Positions 24,526-37,536 of a DNA stretch of 64,000 nucleotides are shown here, piece after piece; the first letter of the stretch is position 1; the number at the start of each line of letters is the position of its first letter. This stretch comes from Diorhabda sublineata (Eukaryota; Arthropoda; Insecta; Coleoptera; Chrysomelidae), in NCBI RefSeq assembly GCF_026230105.1, contig NC_079477.1, forward strand, positions 6,701,001 through 6,765,000, read 5' to 3'. The notes below the pieces were generated by a model, which did not search any database, was not told the origin of the DNA, and saw only the letters and a list, made by a program, of their open reading frames with translations. The position numbers and the translations under genes were made by a program.

Positions 24526-24825
24526 TTATAAGGTTGGTTCCAACCCATCAAATAACCGTCCTCTGTATGGTGACGATTCTGCACAATAGATATTACGTGT
24601 TCCAACCGGGCGGTTACCGTTATACAAACGATTCTTATTTGTGTTCCAACCGACTTAGATATCGTTAGTGAACTGTTTCCGGGACGGTCTTTTCGATACT
24701 TGGTTAATAGCAAGTACTGTTACAAGAACGGTACATAGTCGGAGATTGCGCAGAAAATCTCTATAAACGGTTCCGAAAACCGTTCCAAGTACGGTCCCGA
24801 CTAGATGGTTGGAACAAACTTATAA
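24526..24825. mobile_element. MITE with TTATAA target-site duplication
   Basis: TTATAA at 24,526-24,531 and 24,820-24,825 flanks a 288-bp unit. Its ends are inverted copies (GGTTGGTTCCAACCCATC at the left, GATGGTTGGAACAAAC at the right). The interior has several further GTTCCAACCG / CGGTTCCGAAAACCGTTCC motifs that could fold. It has no coding capacity. The GTTGGAACAAAC ends recall Harbinger-type MITEs, but a six-base TTATAA duplication would be unusual for that class. Confidence 0.6.
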
Positions 24826-24829
24826 TTTT

Positions 24830-27630
24830 GGCAGGCATCAAAACATGCTTTTATGGTTTCAAAAGAATAAATTAATTTGAGAAAATTGATTGATGAAATT
24901 TTCAGTGAAGTATTTAAACTATTTAAAATTAGTTTATGGCAGTAACAAGCACATATTTGATATTGGGATTTTTCTCAATAACTAATTTTTATTTATATTA
25001 AAGCTGCAAACTAATTTAATTTGTATTCCATATTTATATTAATCTTAATTTTATTATGTATATAAATGCGCCCCTTCCGTATTTTGGTATTGGTGATTTT
25101 TCAAGTTTCAGGTTATTTAAAGTTCCTCATATATCTGTAAATAATGGCTGCTACTTACCTCAATTTAATAAATTTTTTTATAAGTATAGTTGTAACATTT
25201 CGTGTTATTGCTGATATTATATGTATACAAGAGCATCACTAAATTTTATCACTATTTTTTTTGTTCTCGTTGTTTTCACACTGTTTATATTTACATATTA
25301 GAGTATCGTGTAAAAGAGTAATTTATTTCAATGATTTTTTTGTGAGGAAAATATGGAAATGTATATAATATATTCAATCAGTTCTGCTGGTATTTCTCTA
25401 TTCATTGAAAATGTGTACTTAATGTGTTTTTTGTTGAGTAGAATTATAGAAAATGTGCATTTATTAAAGGTTTGTATGGTTAACCTCAGTTTTTGTCTAT
25501 AGATTTATAAAAATCGCTCTTATAACTGAAGTATAAGTTTAAAAGATATATTTCAATGCTTTGTAGAAAACAAACCACATTTCCTTTAACAAGCATCTTC
25601 TTTAGTACTAGTAATCAGGGAAGAAAAAATGATGAAAAATAGAAATGCCTCAATATTAATTGTTTGTCACCATTTTTTTATTTCTCTGTTATCAGACAGT
25701 GGTTTTGCTATGAAATACACAAATAATCTTGTTAATAGATTAGATTTCATTCAATTTAATCAAGTGCCTTTGATAATAGAAATTACGTGTCTACAAACTA
25801 TTTGAAAGTTCGTCGAAAGCAGATTTTTCTTGTTACAGATATTAGTTCTTATCTTTTTTAATAATAAAGATGAATAGAAATGATATGTTCAATTTCATTT
25901 AACATATTGATGACGTATTATCAGCTATAAAATAAACTACATCAAAATGAAGTTTCTACTAACCATTTTTCTCTAAAAGATTCATTTCCCTATATTTTCA
26001 ACTTCAAACCGTTTTAAGTGAATATTCAGACAAATCTTTTCAAATTTATGTGAGTTGTGCATTTGGTACTCAACTTTTATTAAATTGTGTTATCTCAAAG
26101 CAATTCTTACACTCCATAGGACTATCTGCCACGTATTGCACCGAATTATTTTTTCAATAGCTTCAAATTAACTGGTGAAAACTGAGGTTAAATTTATGGT
26201 TTAAACACGTAAGTGCCTTTGTAAGTATCCATATATTGTATCAACCAGCCAAAATGATGAGGCGTACAGTAAAACTAAGTATTTTTTTTATTCAATGACT
26301 ATTGAGCGTTTTATTGACAAGTTGTGTGTGGGAATAGTGTAGATCCAGTATTTTTGTTTGTTTTTTACCTTTATGTAGTTATGTAAAGTGATCATTTGTA
26401 ATAGTTGAATCTTATTAATATTGTCAAATATTGCAATTGTTGAGTAATATTCAATTCAAGATTATACTAAAAAAAATCAACTAATATGAAATGGTCATTG
26501 CAAATAATGAGAAATTGCATGTTGATAAATACGTTACTGCCCATTTGGAACGATGTTTTCGAGACGGGTGCGTCTCTTTTGGATTGTATTGTACCTGAAA
26601 ATAATGTTTGAAGTTGGATTCTATTTATTTTCTATGCAGGGTTTTCGTGAAAATTTTTGGAGCTTGTTAGGACCAAACAATATATGATAAAACATTAAAT
26701 TCATAACATTGTTGTAATCTTATATGATAATTTGATGTGTAATTAATTTATTATAGCTACAAATTTCATACCATGTGGTTTATCTCGTATATTTCTAATC
26801 TATACTAGTTATCCATCACTCTTATCTAATTAGAAAAATATGAGTTGACCGTCAGCATTGAACAGTCTTGAACACCTTCCAAATAAATTTTTCCCAATTC
26901 ATTCCAGTGAATTTTTAAAACTATATGAATTGATTACTATGTAAATATTGCTATTATTTAGTTTAAACCGGCTTTGAAGTGTGTGAAATTATCGCCAATC
27001 GCTGGAACCTATCGGCTCGCCGACTAAGAATATCAAGTAGGTTACATTCCATCTGCCACTTTCCACACATTATTTTAGAAAATTTCACACCTTAAAATTA
27101 TCTTATGATTATTAATATTCATATATTCATAGTCTTACACATCAAATTATTTTGTAGTAAAATAAATGGTTCCAGTTTAGTTGTTTTCTAGTCATCTTTT
27201 CTTAAATACTGTCCTGAATTAATCATATTTCAATGGATTCATATTTTTGTTGAAAATATGAATTGTGTGTCATTGTTTTCCTAGTTTGTGATATTTTTAT
27301 GAACGCCCTGTGTATTTATTCTATAACTAGTATAATAACAGAATCTCACAGTTACTAATGTTAATACCGACTAATTAATAGTTATTCTTAATATGTTCTT
27401 ATTTGAAAAGAAATAAAATAGTTGAATACTATCAGGTTTTGTAATTTTTTGGCAGCCTAAACCCGAACTCATTTAGTGATTAACGTTTAGCTAACTTTTA
27501 GCACTTACTATTATTGTATTTATTTCTTTTTTTAATGTCTAATAAAGAAAAATTGTTACAACTGAATTTCATTGAACCTGTAATTTGATCCTAAAGAAAA
27601 AGACATGTGGAAATGTTATAAATAAAAAAA
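24830..27630. other. gene-free stretch
   Basis: About 2.8 kb of strongly AT-rich DNA without an open frame of note on either strand. I found no transposase motif, inverted repeat or RNA gene. It separates the LINE/MITE cluster from the 3' end of APC1. Confidence 0.5.
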
Positions 27631-27635
27631 ATAAA

Positions 27636-27641
27636 TTTATT
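27636..27641 (-). terminator. polyadenylation signal of APC1
   Basis: AATAAA on the minus strand lies 22 bases downstream of the APC1 stop codon. Being so close it implies a very short 3' UTR. Further AATAAA-like words occur just beyond. Confidence 0.5.
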
Positions 27642-27662
27642 TTCCTTATAAAATATCTTAAA

Positions 27663-28157
27663 TTAGTTCATAACTTTAACAATCTTCTCAACAGTCTCAG
27701 TACATAAACTACTATTCGCTAATTTTTCAAAAATTTCCAAAAACTCTCCAGTGATCGACTCACAGTTCCATGGAAAATCGAAAAATATCACATAAGCAGA
27801 CAGTTTTTTGGACAGCAAATTATCAGTAGATCCACTAAAATCTAAAACTCCTTGTAAATATCTCTGCAGTACCTGTTTCATGTTATCTTCCCATTTATCA
27901 AAAATTTTCATGTATTCTTGGCGAAGTGAGAGTATTATTTCTTTGGAGAGCAGATTGGAACAATGGCTTTTCATAACTCGTTTTGCAATTATTTTAAATT
28001 GCCATATATTCATTGGACATGGATTATTTTCTAAATCTAAAATTACCTGAAAAAAGACAATCCGTTTAAATATTCCTTAAAGTATTTTCTCTTTGACATG
28101 ATTCGTGACATATGTATTGGGGCCTTATTTTTTACAGGAATCCTATTAAACACATAC

Positions 28158-28229
<72 letters not shown>

Positions 28230-30553
28230 CTAATGTTTCCACTCACTTTATATGAGTATATGTAGATTGCTAGCTAGGTAAAATGACCCAAATCATCCAT
28301 GAAATATGAAACCTTTCTGCAAAGGAATCTTCTACTGATTTAGCAAATGTGGAGCAAGACTTACCACAAGTTGCACTTCGAATTGGAGTCTTACAATCTA
28401 ATATGTCCAGAGTTCTTGCATCATTTCGTGATTAAACAACAACCTACCAACATACTAATAGTACCCAATATATATGAATCTTAGCAAAATTTTAGGTTTA
28501 GCAGCTTGGCTTCTATATATACTCTGATGATTTTAAATTTGCATAGGGTTTACACTTTGGTTTAATCATTATATATACAGTGCTTTAATAACTTTTGTAA
28601 TACTGGTATTTAGAAAAAATCCAAAAACATGTCAATTTATGTTGGAAGGGGCAAGCATTATGGCTTATTTAAACTTACTGGAAAAGCCACCCCCTCACCC
28701 CTAGCAGCATCCCCTTTATTTTTTTAAATTACTTTTCACATTTTTTATGTAAAATTTGGATACTCCTCTTTGAGCTGATTTCAAAAATGTATAATACTTG
28801 TAGGTTAAAGTGGTTAGTTTATGAGATAAACAATTTTTCTTTTAAGAGCACAAATTTTACTTATTATTTACTTTCACCTTATTTGCCTGTACTAAAATGG
28901 GTTGTACAACAGTTCAAACTCTTTAATCTTTTTAACTGTTTTAACTATTTATTCTACTTAAAAAATCCAAACAACAAAAAATTCTACTTTTTATTAAAAT
29001 TTGACATTGTCAACTAGAATTTGTAGTCACTATTGATAGTGTAATTTGATACATTATTTATTTTGTTTCTCTGAAATGGTTTACCCTTTGCAAGAAAGAA
29101 TTGAAATTGTAGGTTTATACTACCAAAATAATAATTGTGCAAGAGCTGCTGCTAGAATATTTAACGAATTACATGACGGAAGACATGCAACTCATAAGTA
29201 TGTAATTCAACTGATGGAGAAATTTACCACAACAGGGTCTGTTTGCAATAAAGTGCATAAGCGAGAGGGACTCGTAAATAACGAAGCAATCCAAGTGGCA
29301 ATTTTAGGGCAAGTCAGCTTAGAGGCTCAACAACCCAAATCGTTGTCAACAATAAGTAGAGCGATCGGTGTTTCATCTTCTACAGTTTTCCGAGTTCTAC
29401 ATAAATTCAAGTACCACCCATACAAAGTTAAGTTGGTGCACGAGTTGAATGAAGATGATTTTGATCGTCGTCTAGAGTTTTGCGAATCAATGACGCAAAT
29501 TATCAATAACAATCCACAATTGTTGAACAATATTTGCTTTTCTGATGAATGCTCATGGTCATTAAATGGCTTAGTAAGTAGGCATAATTGTAGATATTGG
29601 GCTGAAAGTGATCCACATATTATTCGTGAATTCCATACACAACATCCCGAAAAGTTAAACGTTTGGTGTGGTATCCTAGGTGACTACATTGTCGGACCTT
29701 TCTTCATCAACGGAAATTTAAATGGTGAATCATATTTTGAGTTACTCAGGGAAGGGGTTGACCCACGTATTACAACAATAATAGAAAATGATGATAACCT
29801 TTCCGAATATTTACTGGTATTTCAACAAGACGGAGCTCCCCCACACTATGCTATGCCTGTCCGACAATTTTTAAACGAAACATTCCCCGCTCGTTGGATA
29901 GGTAGAAGGGGGCAGATGATGGAGTGGCCACCTAGGTCACTGGATTTAACACCCCTAGACTTCTTTTTATGGGGGTATTTAAAAACAAAAGTTTATGCTA
30001 CCCAACCAGAATCTTTGGATGATTTACGAGAGAGGATAGAAAATGAATGTCGACAATTTAATCCAGCCGTATTAAGCAATGTCAGAGAGGCATTTCAAAA
30101 TAGATTATACCATTGTATGGAAGTGAATGGTACTCATTTTGAACACTTATTGTAACTTCATAATAAATAGCACAGTTAAAAAGATTAAAGAGTTTGAACT
30201 GTTGTACAACCCATTTTAGTACAGGCAAATAAGGTGAAAGTAAATAATAAGTAAAATTTGTGCTCTTAAAAGAAAAATTGTTTATCTCATAAACTAACCA
30301 CTTTAACATACAAATATTATACATTTTTGAAATCAGCTCAAAAAGGAGTATCCAAATTTTACATAAAAAATATGAAAAGTAATTTAAAAAAAATAAAGGG
30401 GATGCTGCTAGGGGTGAGGGGGTGGCTTTTCCAGTAAGTTTAAATAAGCCATAATGCTTGCCCCTTCCAACATAAATTGACGTGTTTTTGGATTTTTTCT
30501 AAATACCAGTATTACAAAAGTTATTAAAGGTGGATACTTTTATCTGAAAAGCA

Positions 30554-30603
<50 letters not shown>

Positions 30604-33600
30604 ATATAGTATTAAACTTACCTTAACTAAAGCTATATACACTACTATCACAATGAGTTTATCTTTAACTACAGCGTCATACGTGATTTTTGACAAAGTC
30701 TGTTTCAAACTAGCTTCAAGTAAACTGGATTCAGTAGCATTATCGCTACTCAAAAAGTATCTACAAAATAGTTTCACTGACTTATCAGATGTAAATAAAG
30801 TGATTGAAGACGGAGATGGATCCCATGGTACAACTAAGGAATGGGTAAGGGTACGAGCGAGCTGACTGCGGTATCCAAATTTGTCTAAAATATAGCTTAG
30901 ACATCCTGCTCGTTGTTTCACTTCGATGTAGCCTGTCGTTGACAATATTTTCCTAAAATTAAATAAAAGTTTGTAGAGTTTGAATTTTTTGTATTCAATT
31001 GGAGAAATAGGTAGAAACAATATTTAGAATGCTTGTAGAAAGTGAAGTGAAAATAACGAGATAAAGAAGGTTAAAAAATAATGAGTTGAAATTATTCAAA
31101 AAACATTTTGCAACAAGGCTGCGCTGGTTTCATTAATATTTTACAACTAAATGATTTATTTCTCAATATATAATAAGTTTTTATTACTTACTCTAATAAA
31201 TTCCAATTTTTACCCCTTTCAAACACAACCGGCCAATACCTTTCATCGTTAACTTCAACTTTAGTTAAAGTATTTAAATCTGGTATTATGCCAGGTCCCT
31301 AAAAATAAAGTACATACATAGTGAAAATTTTTAATGGCATTTAGAAAGACGACATTCGGAGGAGGGAGTGTATCAAGTAGTTTTCCGATATCTAAAAAAG
31401 AAGCTGGGTACATCCCAAAATGTTATATTATACATCATGTGCAAAAGATGAATGATTAGGCAGCCAAAACAAACTTAATGCAAACTTGGATTGAAAGAGG
31501 TTTTTTTTCTGTGCAGATAAAGTATTACGGACTATTTATATTATGAAACCAATAAACATATTGTAAATAAATAGGTTTCTAATAATTTATAATAGGTAGA
31601 ATTGAACTTTAGAATTCGTTTTTAATATATACACAAATACGATGAAAATACTAATAGTAAATTAGCTGACTCACCTTTCTTACTGAATACACTGTTCACA
31701 CTAGCACTACTCCAACACTCACAATATCTTATGCGCGTTTTGATAACCAAGTTATCGTCTTCAGAGACTAAAAGTAAACTAAGTCAGACACTGTAATTGT
31801 GAGTGTTGGTGTAGTGCTAGTGTAAATAGTATATTTAGTCAACGGTTCCAGATATTCCAACATAATTGACTCACCTTTACATTCAGAACAGTGCCATCTA
31901 ACTTTACTACCCTCAAATTGGCGTAACTTATTTCATCTAAATGCACTTCTTTCGGTATTATCAATCGAGCTTCCACAGCTAATACATATAAATGTCTAAA
32001 CGCTTGTAAATGGTATCTAAAAATTTAAATAAATAATAACTTTTATCCCTTTTACAACTTCTTTGAACTACTGAAAAAAATATTTCTTAAGTAAGCTTTT
32101 AATTAAATACATTCTGTAACATGTGAATCGACCTTTTACGTCTTTCCTCAAATATTTCTCATATTCCATTGTTTATTATTGCTGCTCATTAGTCACTTCC
32201 GTTTTATTATTACGTTAAATTTTTTAGAAATTAATTTGCTGTCGACCTCACACTTCATTCGAAAGTACAATAAGTGTTGATTCTAAAACGTCCTCTAACT
32301 ACAACGCTCACTAAAGTTGAATCATAAAAGTAAATTTGTGGTGACACTGTCACTATTCTTTATATTCTCTAGTGAGTTTTTATCATATCTATTCAACTTT
32401 TTATATGTAGTGCTTTCAAAATTTCTCTTATCTTTCATAACTTCCTCGAAAATCATATCAAGAAAATTTTGTATGCTTATTTTCTTTTCATTTGGGAACA
32501 GAATTAATAGGCTTCTGTTTGGTTATATTTTAAAAATATAAATTCTGTTTTTGTATATGTTAGAGCATAAGCTCCTTTTTATCCAAATCTGTTCCTCCTA
32601 CTCGTTTCTCCTTTTTTCCGCAGTTCTACAGCCACCAGATTAGAGTTTAGCTGCCATAAAAGGCACAACTTGTGTACCATTACATTATAATTATCTCCAA
32701 CAACTTGGAACTCAGTTGAGGGTGGCAACCATTCCGGCTTTCTGTAGATATGTTTCTATTCGTTCTGCTGTCTTGGTAACGCAGTTAATGCGATTTTTAT
32801 TAATTTTTAAAATAAATATATTTGTTAAAACATTTTTATTGTTAACAGCAATTAATATTAGTTTGCAAAATCGTGTACGGCAGTAGTTTATTTAGTTTTT
32901 ATTGATTCAAATCGTAAGGTGGTTCCAGCTTTTTTACTATTTTTTTTTCTTCACTTTGAACTTTGTTTAAAAGCTGGTGGCTTCCCATTCATCCCATCTC
33001 CGTACTAGTTAAATATATATTTTAACTTAGACCGAATACCATTTCCTTGAGAAAAAGTCTCCAGCCGAGGGACTAGTGTTAAAACTTAATGATGGCAGGT
33101 GATTGATTAATTCATTGCTACCACCGCTTTATCTCATATTTGCTTTCAATTTATTATGTTCAAATGGAGTCAAAGAGTTGTATATTGTATAATTGAATCT
33201 ATAAGTGTCACATAATAATTATATCTAAATCCTCATCTAAAATTGTTAAAATAGTTTAGGTTCAGAAATATCTATTCAACACACAACACAAGAATAAGTT
33301 AGGCCTATATTCGTGGCATTATTCATTCTGTCAGTAATGTAAAGCAATTTAATATCAACAAGAAAAGTAACTACTTGAATTTTTTTTTCATTCTACCATC
33401 AATATTACTTAAATTTTAATCATCTTACCTATTATCATTGCTGTGTGTAGGAAATTTGGGATAAAAGGCACAAATTAATGCAGCCACACTTGATGCTGAA
33501 TTAGATAACGTATAACGTCCTCCACCTAGAAATAATAGACCCAAAGCCATATGTATAGCTAAATGTGATCCGTACGTTACAACAGGGCTACTTGACACCC

Positions 33601-36600
33601 CAACTCTTCGCCGCAAATGTCTTACCAAACGCATTATTTCAATGTTTCCAGTACCGGCCATCACCTAAACAAATAGAATATTTACTAAAATAATATTTTA
33701 TTTTTTATATAGTTCAATTTTCAAAGATTTTTGGTGATTTTATCTAAACAAAAATTTCCACATAATCACACCACTTGTTTAAAATTGTTTTATCGAATAA
33801 ATATTCTTTATAATTTACCATTGATACTGACAGGAGTAGAACATTTAGGCATGTTTCTATAGTCGATTTTCCAGCAAGTTCTGCTATAGACTTTCCTGTT
33901 AATGAAGTGAACATATGACAGAAATAAAGTAACGTTTCGTAAGCTTCTTCTTCAGCCGTTCCTGCGAATTTTAAACCCATTGCAAAACAAGCTCCAGTTA
34001 CAATATTGCAATATGCTTGGCTATAAAAAAGAATATAATATTTTTGAATTTGCTAATTAATAAAAAAAGATGTAAATTTAATCAGTAAACATAATGAAAT
34101 TCATTCTAGAATATTTGTATACCCATAGGTATTTAATAAAACTTGATACTGCTATCGAAGATCAATGAACCATTATGGGGATTGATTAAAGGGATAACAA
34201 GTCTATATACATTAACAGTTACAAAACCGTGTTCTTGAGATTGATCTTTAAACTGGTAAAGAAATAGATATAGTAGAATTCTAAAATTCGACAAAGGCGC
34301 CGCCTTTGATGAAATACCCGAAATTCGTTTGATCTTTGTTTTTATATCAGTTTTTATAGCAAGCGGTTTGTTTACATTGTTTTGTTTCTTTATTTTTCTA
34401 GATCTTTGGAGAATGGTTTTTAGATATACAAGGAGTTTTTGTTACGCAGTTCAGTTCAGTTTATAATAAATAGTCGTAGTGAACAAAACGAATTAGCAAA
34501 ATAATCGAAGAATTTAAATAAATTATTCAAGTTAGTTAAGTGAATTATCGTAAGTTGGTTAAGTGTAGTGTATAGTATGTAAATAAATTAAGAACGTAAG
34601 AGACAGTTTCTATTAATTCTCCCTACAAATAGAAATCATATAAATAAATAAGAAAAGCAATACAATATTGAATAGTGATCTTAAAAACATAATAACAATG
34701 AAGAACTTACTTCATAGCTTCATAATCTACATTTACAGTATTACATGGTTTTACTAAACAATATGGCCTTATTGTTGATGGAACTTGACTTTCAACCCAA
34801 TCTTTACTTGGTTCAATTTCATTCCATAAAATCAGTGCTGAAATTATACAATATTTAATGTGTTTAAAATTAATTACATGACTTACATCGAGATAAAGTT
34901 CTTAATAACAAGAAGTCGGGTCGTACAAAATCTAATAAGTACTGTGTTTGTGGAGGTGCCATCCAGTCGGCGATGGCTTTATTTCCAGTACCTAAATACA
35001 TTAATCCCAAAGCTAAAGTAGCACCTGGAGCTGTTACATCAAGATTTACTGAGGTACCCTCACGAATTTGGAATGAAGGAGTTTTGTACTTGTCTTTTTG
35101 TGAACCTACATTTAAATTTTTATTTAGTTTCGGAAATTTTATAACAAATATATGCATACCAGTTAGAGGTCTTTTATTTCCACCAACCATATAGTAGTGT
35201 AAGGTATCGGGGACGTTTAAGTCTGATAAACCTGAAGGACGTTCGCCATTTTTTAATGTGACTAATCTGTAAAATTGCATTTACTGTCATTATAAATAAA
35301 TCACACAATTGAAATTACGATTTTGACATTGAATTGTGAATATTAAACAAAATATTTCAATTTAGAGTTTAACTGAAGTAACTGAGTAAGTAAAGGGCTT
35401 TTTGGAAACTATAAACATGGTTCAGTTAGATCATCTATCAACTAATTATATACTCTGCATGTTAGTGAACATGGTCCTGTTTACTAGCCGTACATTCAGA
35501 TGATAAAGGGTTAAATGGCTTAGTTTGTGAAAAGCCATTAAACAAGATTTAACCGAAAGTCTTAAATCCTGCAGAAGACAGAACTGAAACAGCTGAAAAT
35601 TCAATACAAGTGAAAAAACTCCCAATTTCTAAATATACTGCACAACAGACGTTTATAACATCAAAATCACTTTACATACCCTAGGGCCAAGCCTGCAGCT
35701 AAAGAATAAGATTCCCGGTCCACACTATTTTCCATTTCTGGTCCAGGAGGTCTACCAATTTCAGTCAGTAATACTTCTGTTATGTGTCTATGAGTGGTTC
35801 CTTGATAAACCAAACCTATACCTAGCAGACCAGCGACTTGTAATGTTTGCGGAATGTCCAGTTCCATAGAAGTAGGCGGTAGTAAAGCTTCGACATGGAT
35901 GGCTAATGTTTTTGTGAGACATGGATGAGCTGTGCCCCTAAAAGCGGCCGATAAACCTAAAAAAATTATTTTAGAATAATAAAACTAATTATAAAATATA
36001 CTTCTGTATAAGGAACCTATTATAATTTTCAATTTCTATATCTTTACCTAAAAAATAATCTAAAAATACATACCAAGTAAAACACCAACACTGGTCATCT
36101 CATGCAGTTTTTCTAAGTAATTAAAAGTGCTGTTAAAAGCCAAATTCCTCAAATGACCATTCAATCCCAAGGCTAATAGAAATCCTGCATGTTCCATTTG
36201 TAAATCATTACTACCTGTAATAATTTAAGCCATTCGTAATAACCGAGCAAAATAAATATTAGTATCAATTTAAACTAAGCTATTTCATAGAAGTAATAAA
36301 TGTCTTTACCTTTACATTTATTAAAAATAATCCAAGTATTATCAATATTATGAGCATCGGGGGTAATTCTTAAGCCATTTGCCACTCCATTGTGGAATAA
36401 AGGCCACAAATTCATATTAGCAGGAGTATCTATGTGATTTAAATCAACAGTAGTTCCTCTAGGAGGTGCTTTACCGGTTAAACACAAAGGAGGAGCTGGT
36501 AGAGGTTCTGTAATCACAGGTGTAGCAGTACGAAGTGTGAACATACCTCTAAAAAAATTTATAACAGATGTCCTTTGCTTTTATTTAAATTGCTAGATTA

Positions 36601-37456
36601 TTTACCTTCCAACTGGAAGCGCCATTGTTCTTATACAAATTCCATATAAATGTTTCTCTTGTTCTTCTATAAAATCGTGATCAGAAACATCAGGTCTTTG
36701 GGTTAAAACAATAGGTACTGGTCTTGAACTCTGAAGCATTTTACGAGTTTCATTTACTCTTACATCTTCACTAAATCGCAGTTTCATAAGGGAATTGTCT
36801 ATGTCTTCCATTCCATCGACTTGCTCAAAATCAGCTTTAATACCTGAAACAAAAACAGCTACAATCAACTGATGTATTTATTTTCTTTGCGCCTCATAAA
36901 TTGAATGGAAATAATATATAAGGCATATACTAATAAACAGAATCGGCACTTGTGAAAAAATACTTCTGTTCAATTTATTTACCTGGCATAACATCCTCTA
37001 GTTGAGTATTACTGTACATTCCCACAAGCTCCTGAGTTGTCCCAGTTTTTTCTTTTTCACTTTTTATAGCCTCTGCTGCTAGATCTTCTCTCCAAAGCAA
37101 AAAGTATGCTTCAGCCGGCCAATCAGCTGGAGGATTTTCTCTGCATTTCCATAGAGTATCATAGAGTATAAAATAAATTGAGTATGGCAATGTATCCAAG
37201 AAACTAAAAATTTCACCACATTTGAGATACAACAGATTCAAGATATGATTTTATAATAACAAGAGTAGAATTAATAATATAAATAAATTAATATAAAATG
37301 TAATGATAATGAGATAATAATTAATGGGTTTTTTTTAAATACTTTCTGGTGATCATACGGATGTATTAGAAAGCTAATGAAGTAATTTTTAACGAAATAA
37401 AATTCCTGCTTTACTATATATAATAAAACCAGTAACTTAAATTTTTATCAATTAAA

Positions 37457-37536
<80 letters not shown>

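Noticed and set aside
30082..30324. Minus-strand 80-codon frame that closely mirrors a plus-strand frame at 28,787-29,017
   Set aside because: The similarity (LKWLVYEINNF) is simply the terminal inverted repeat of the transposon read from both ends. It is not a duplicated gene.
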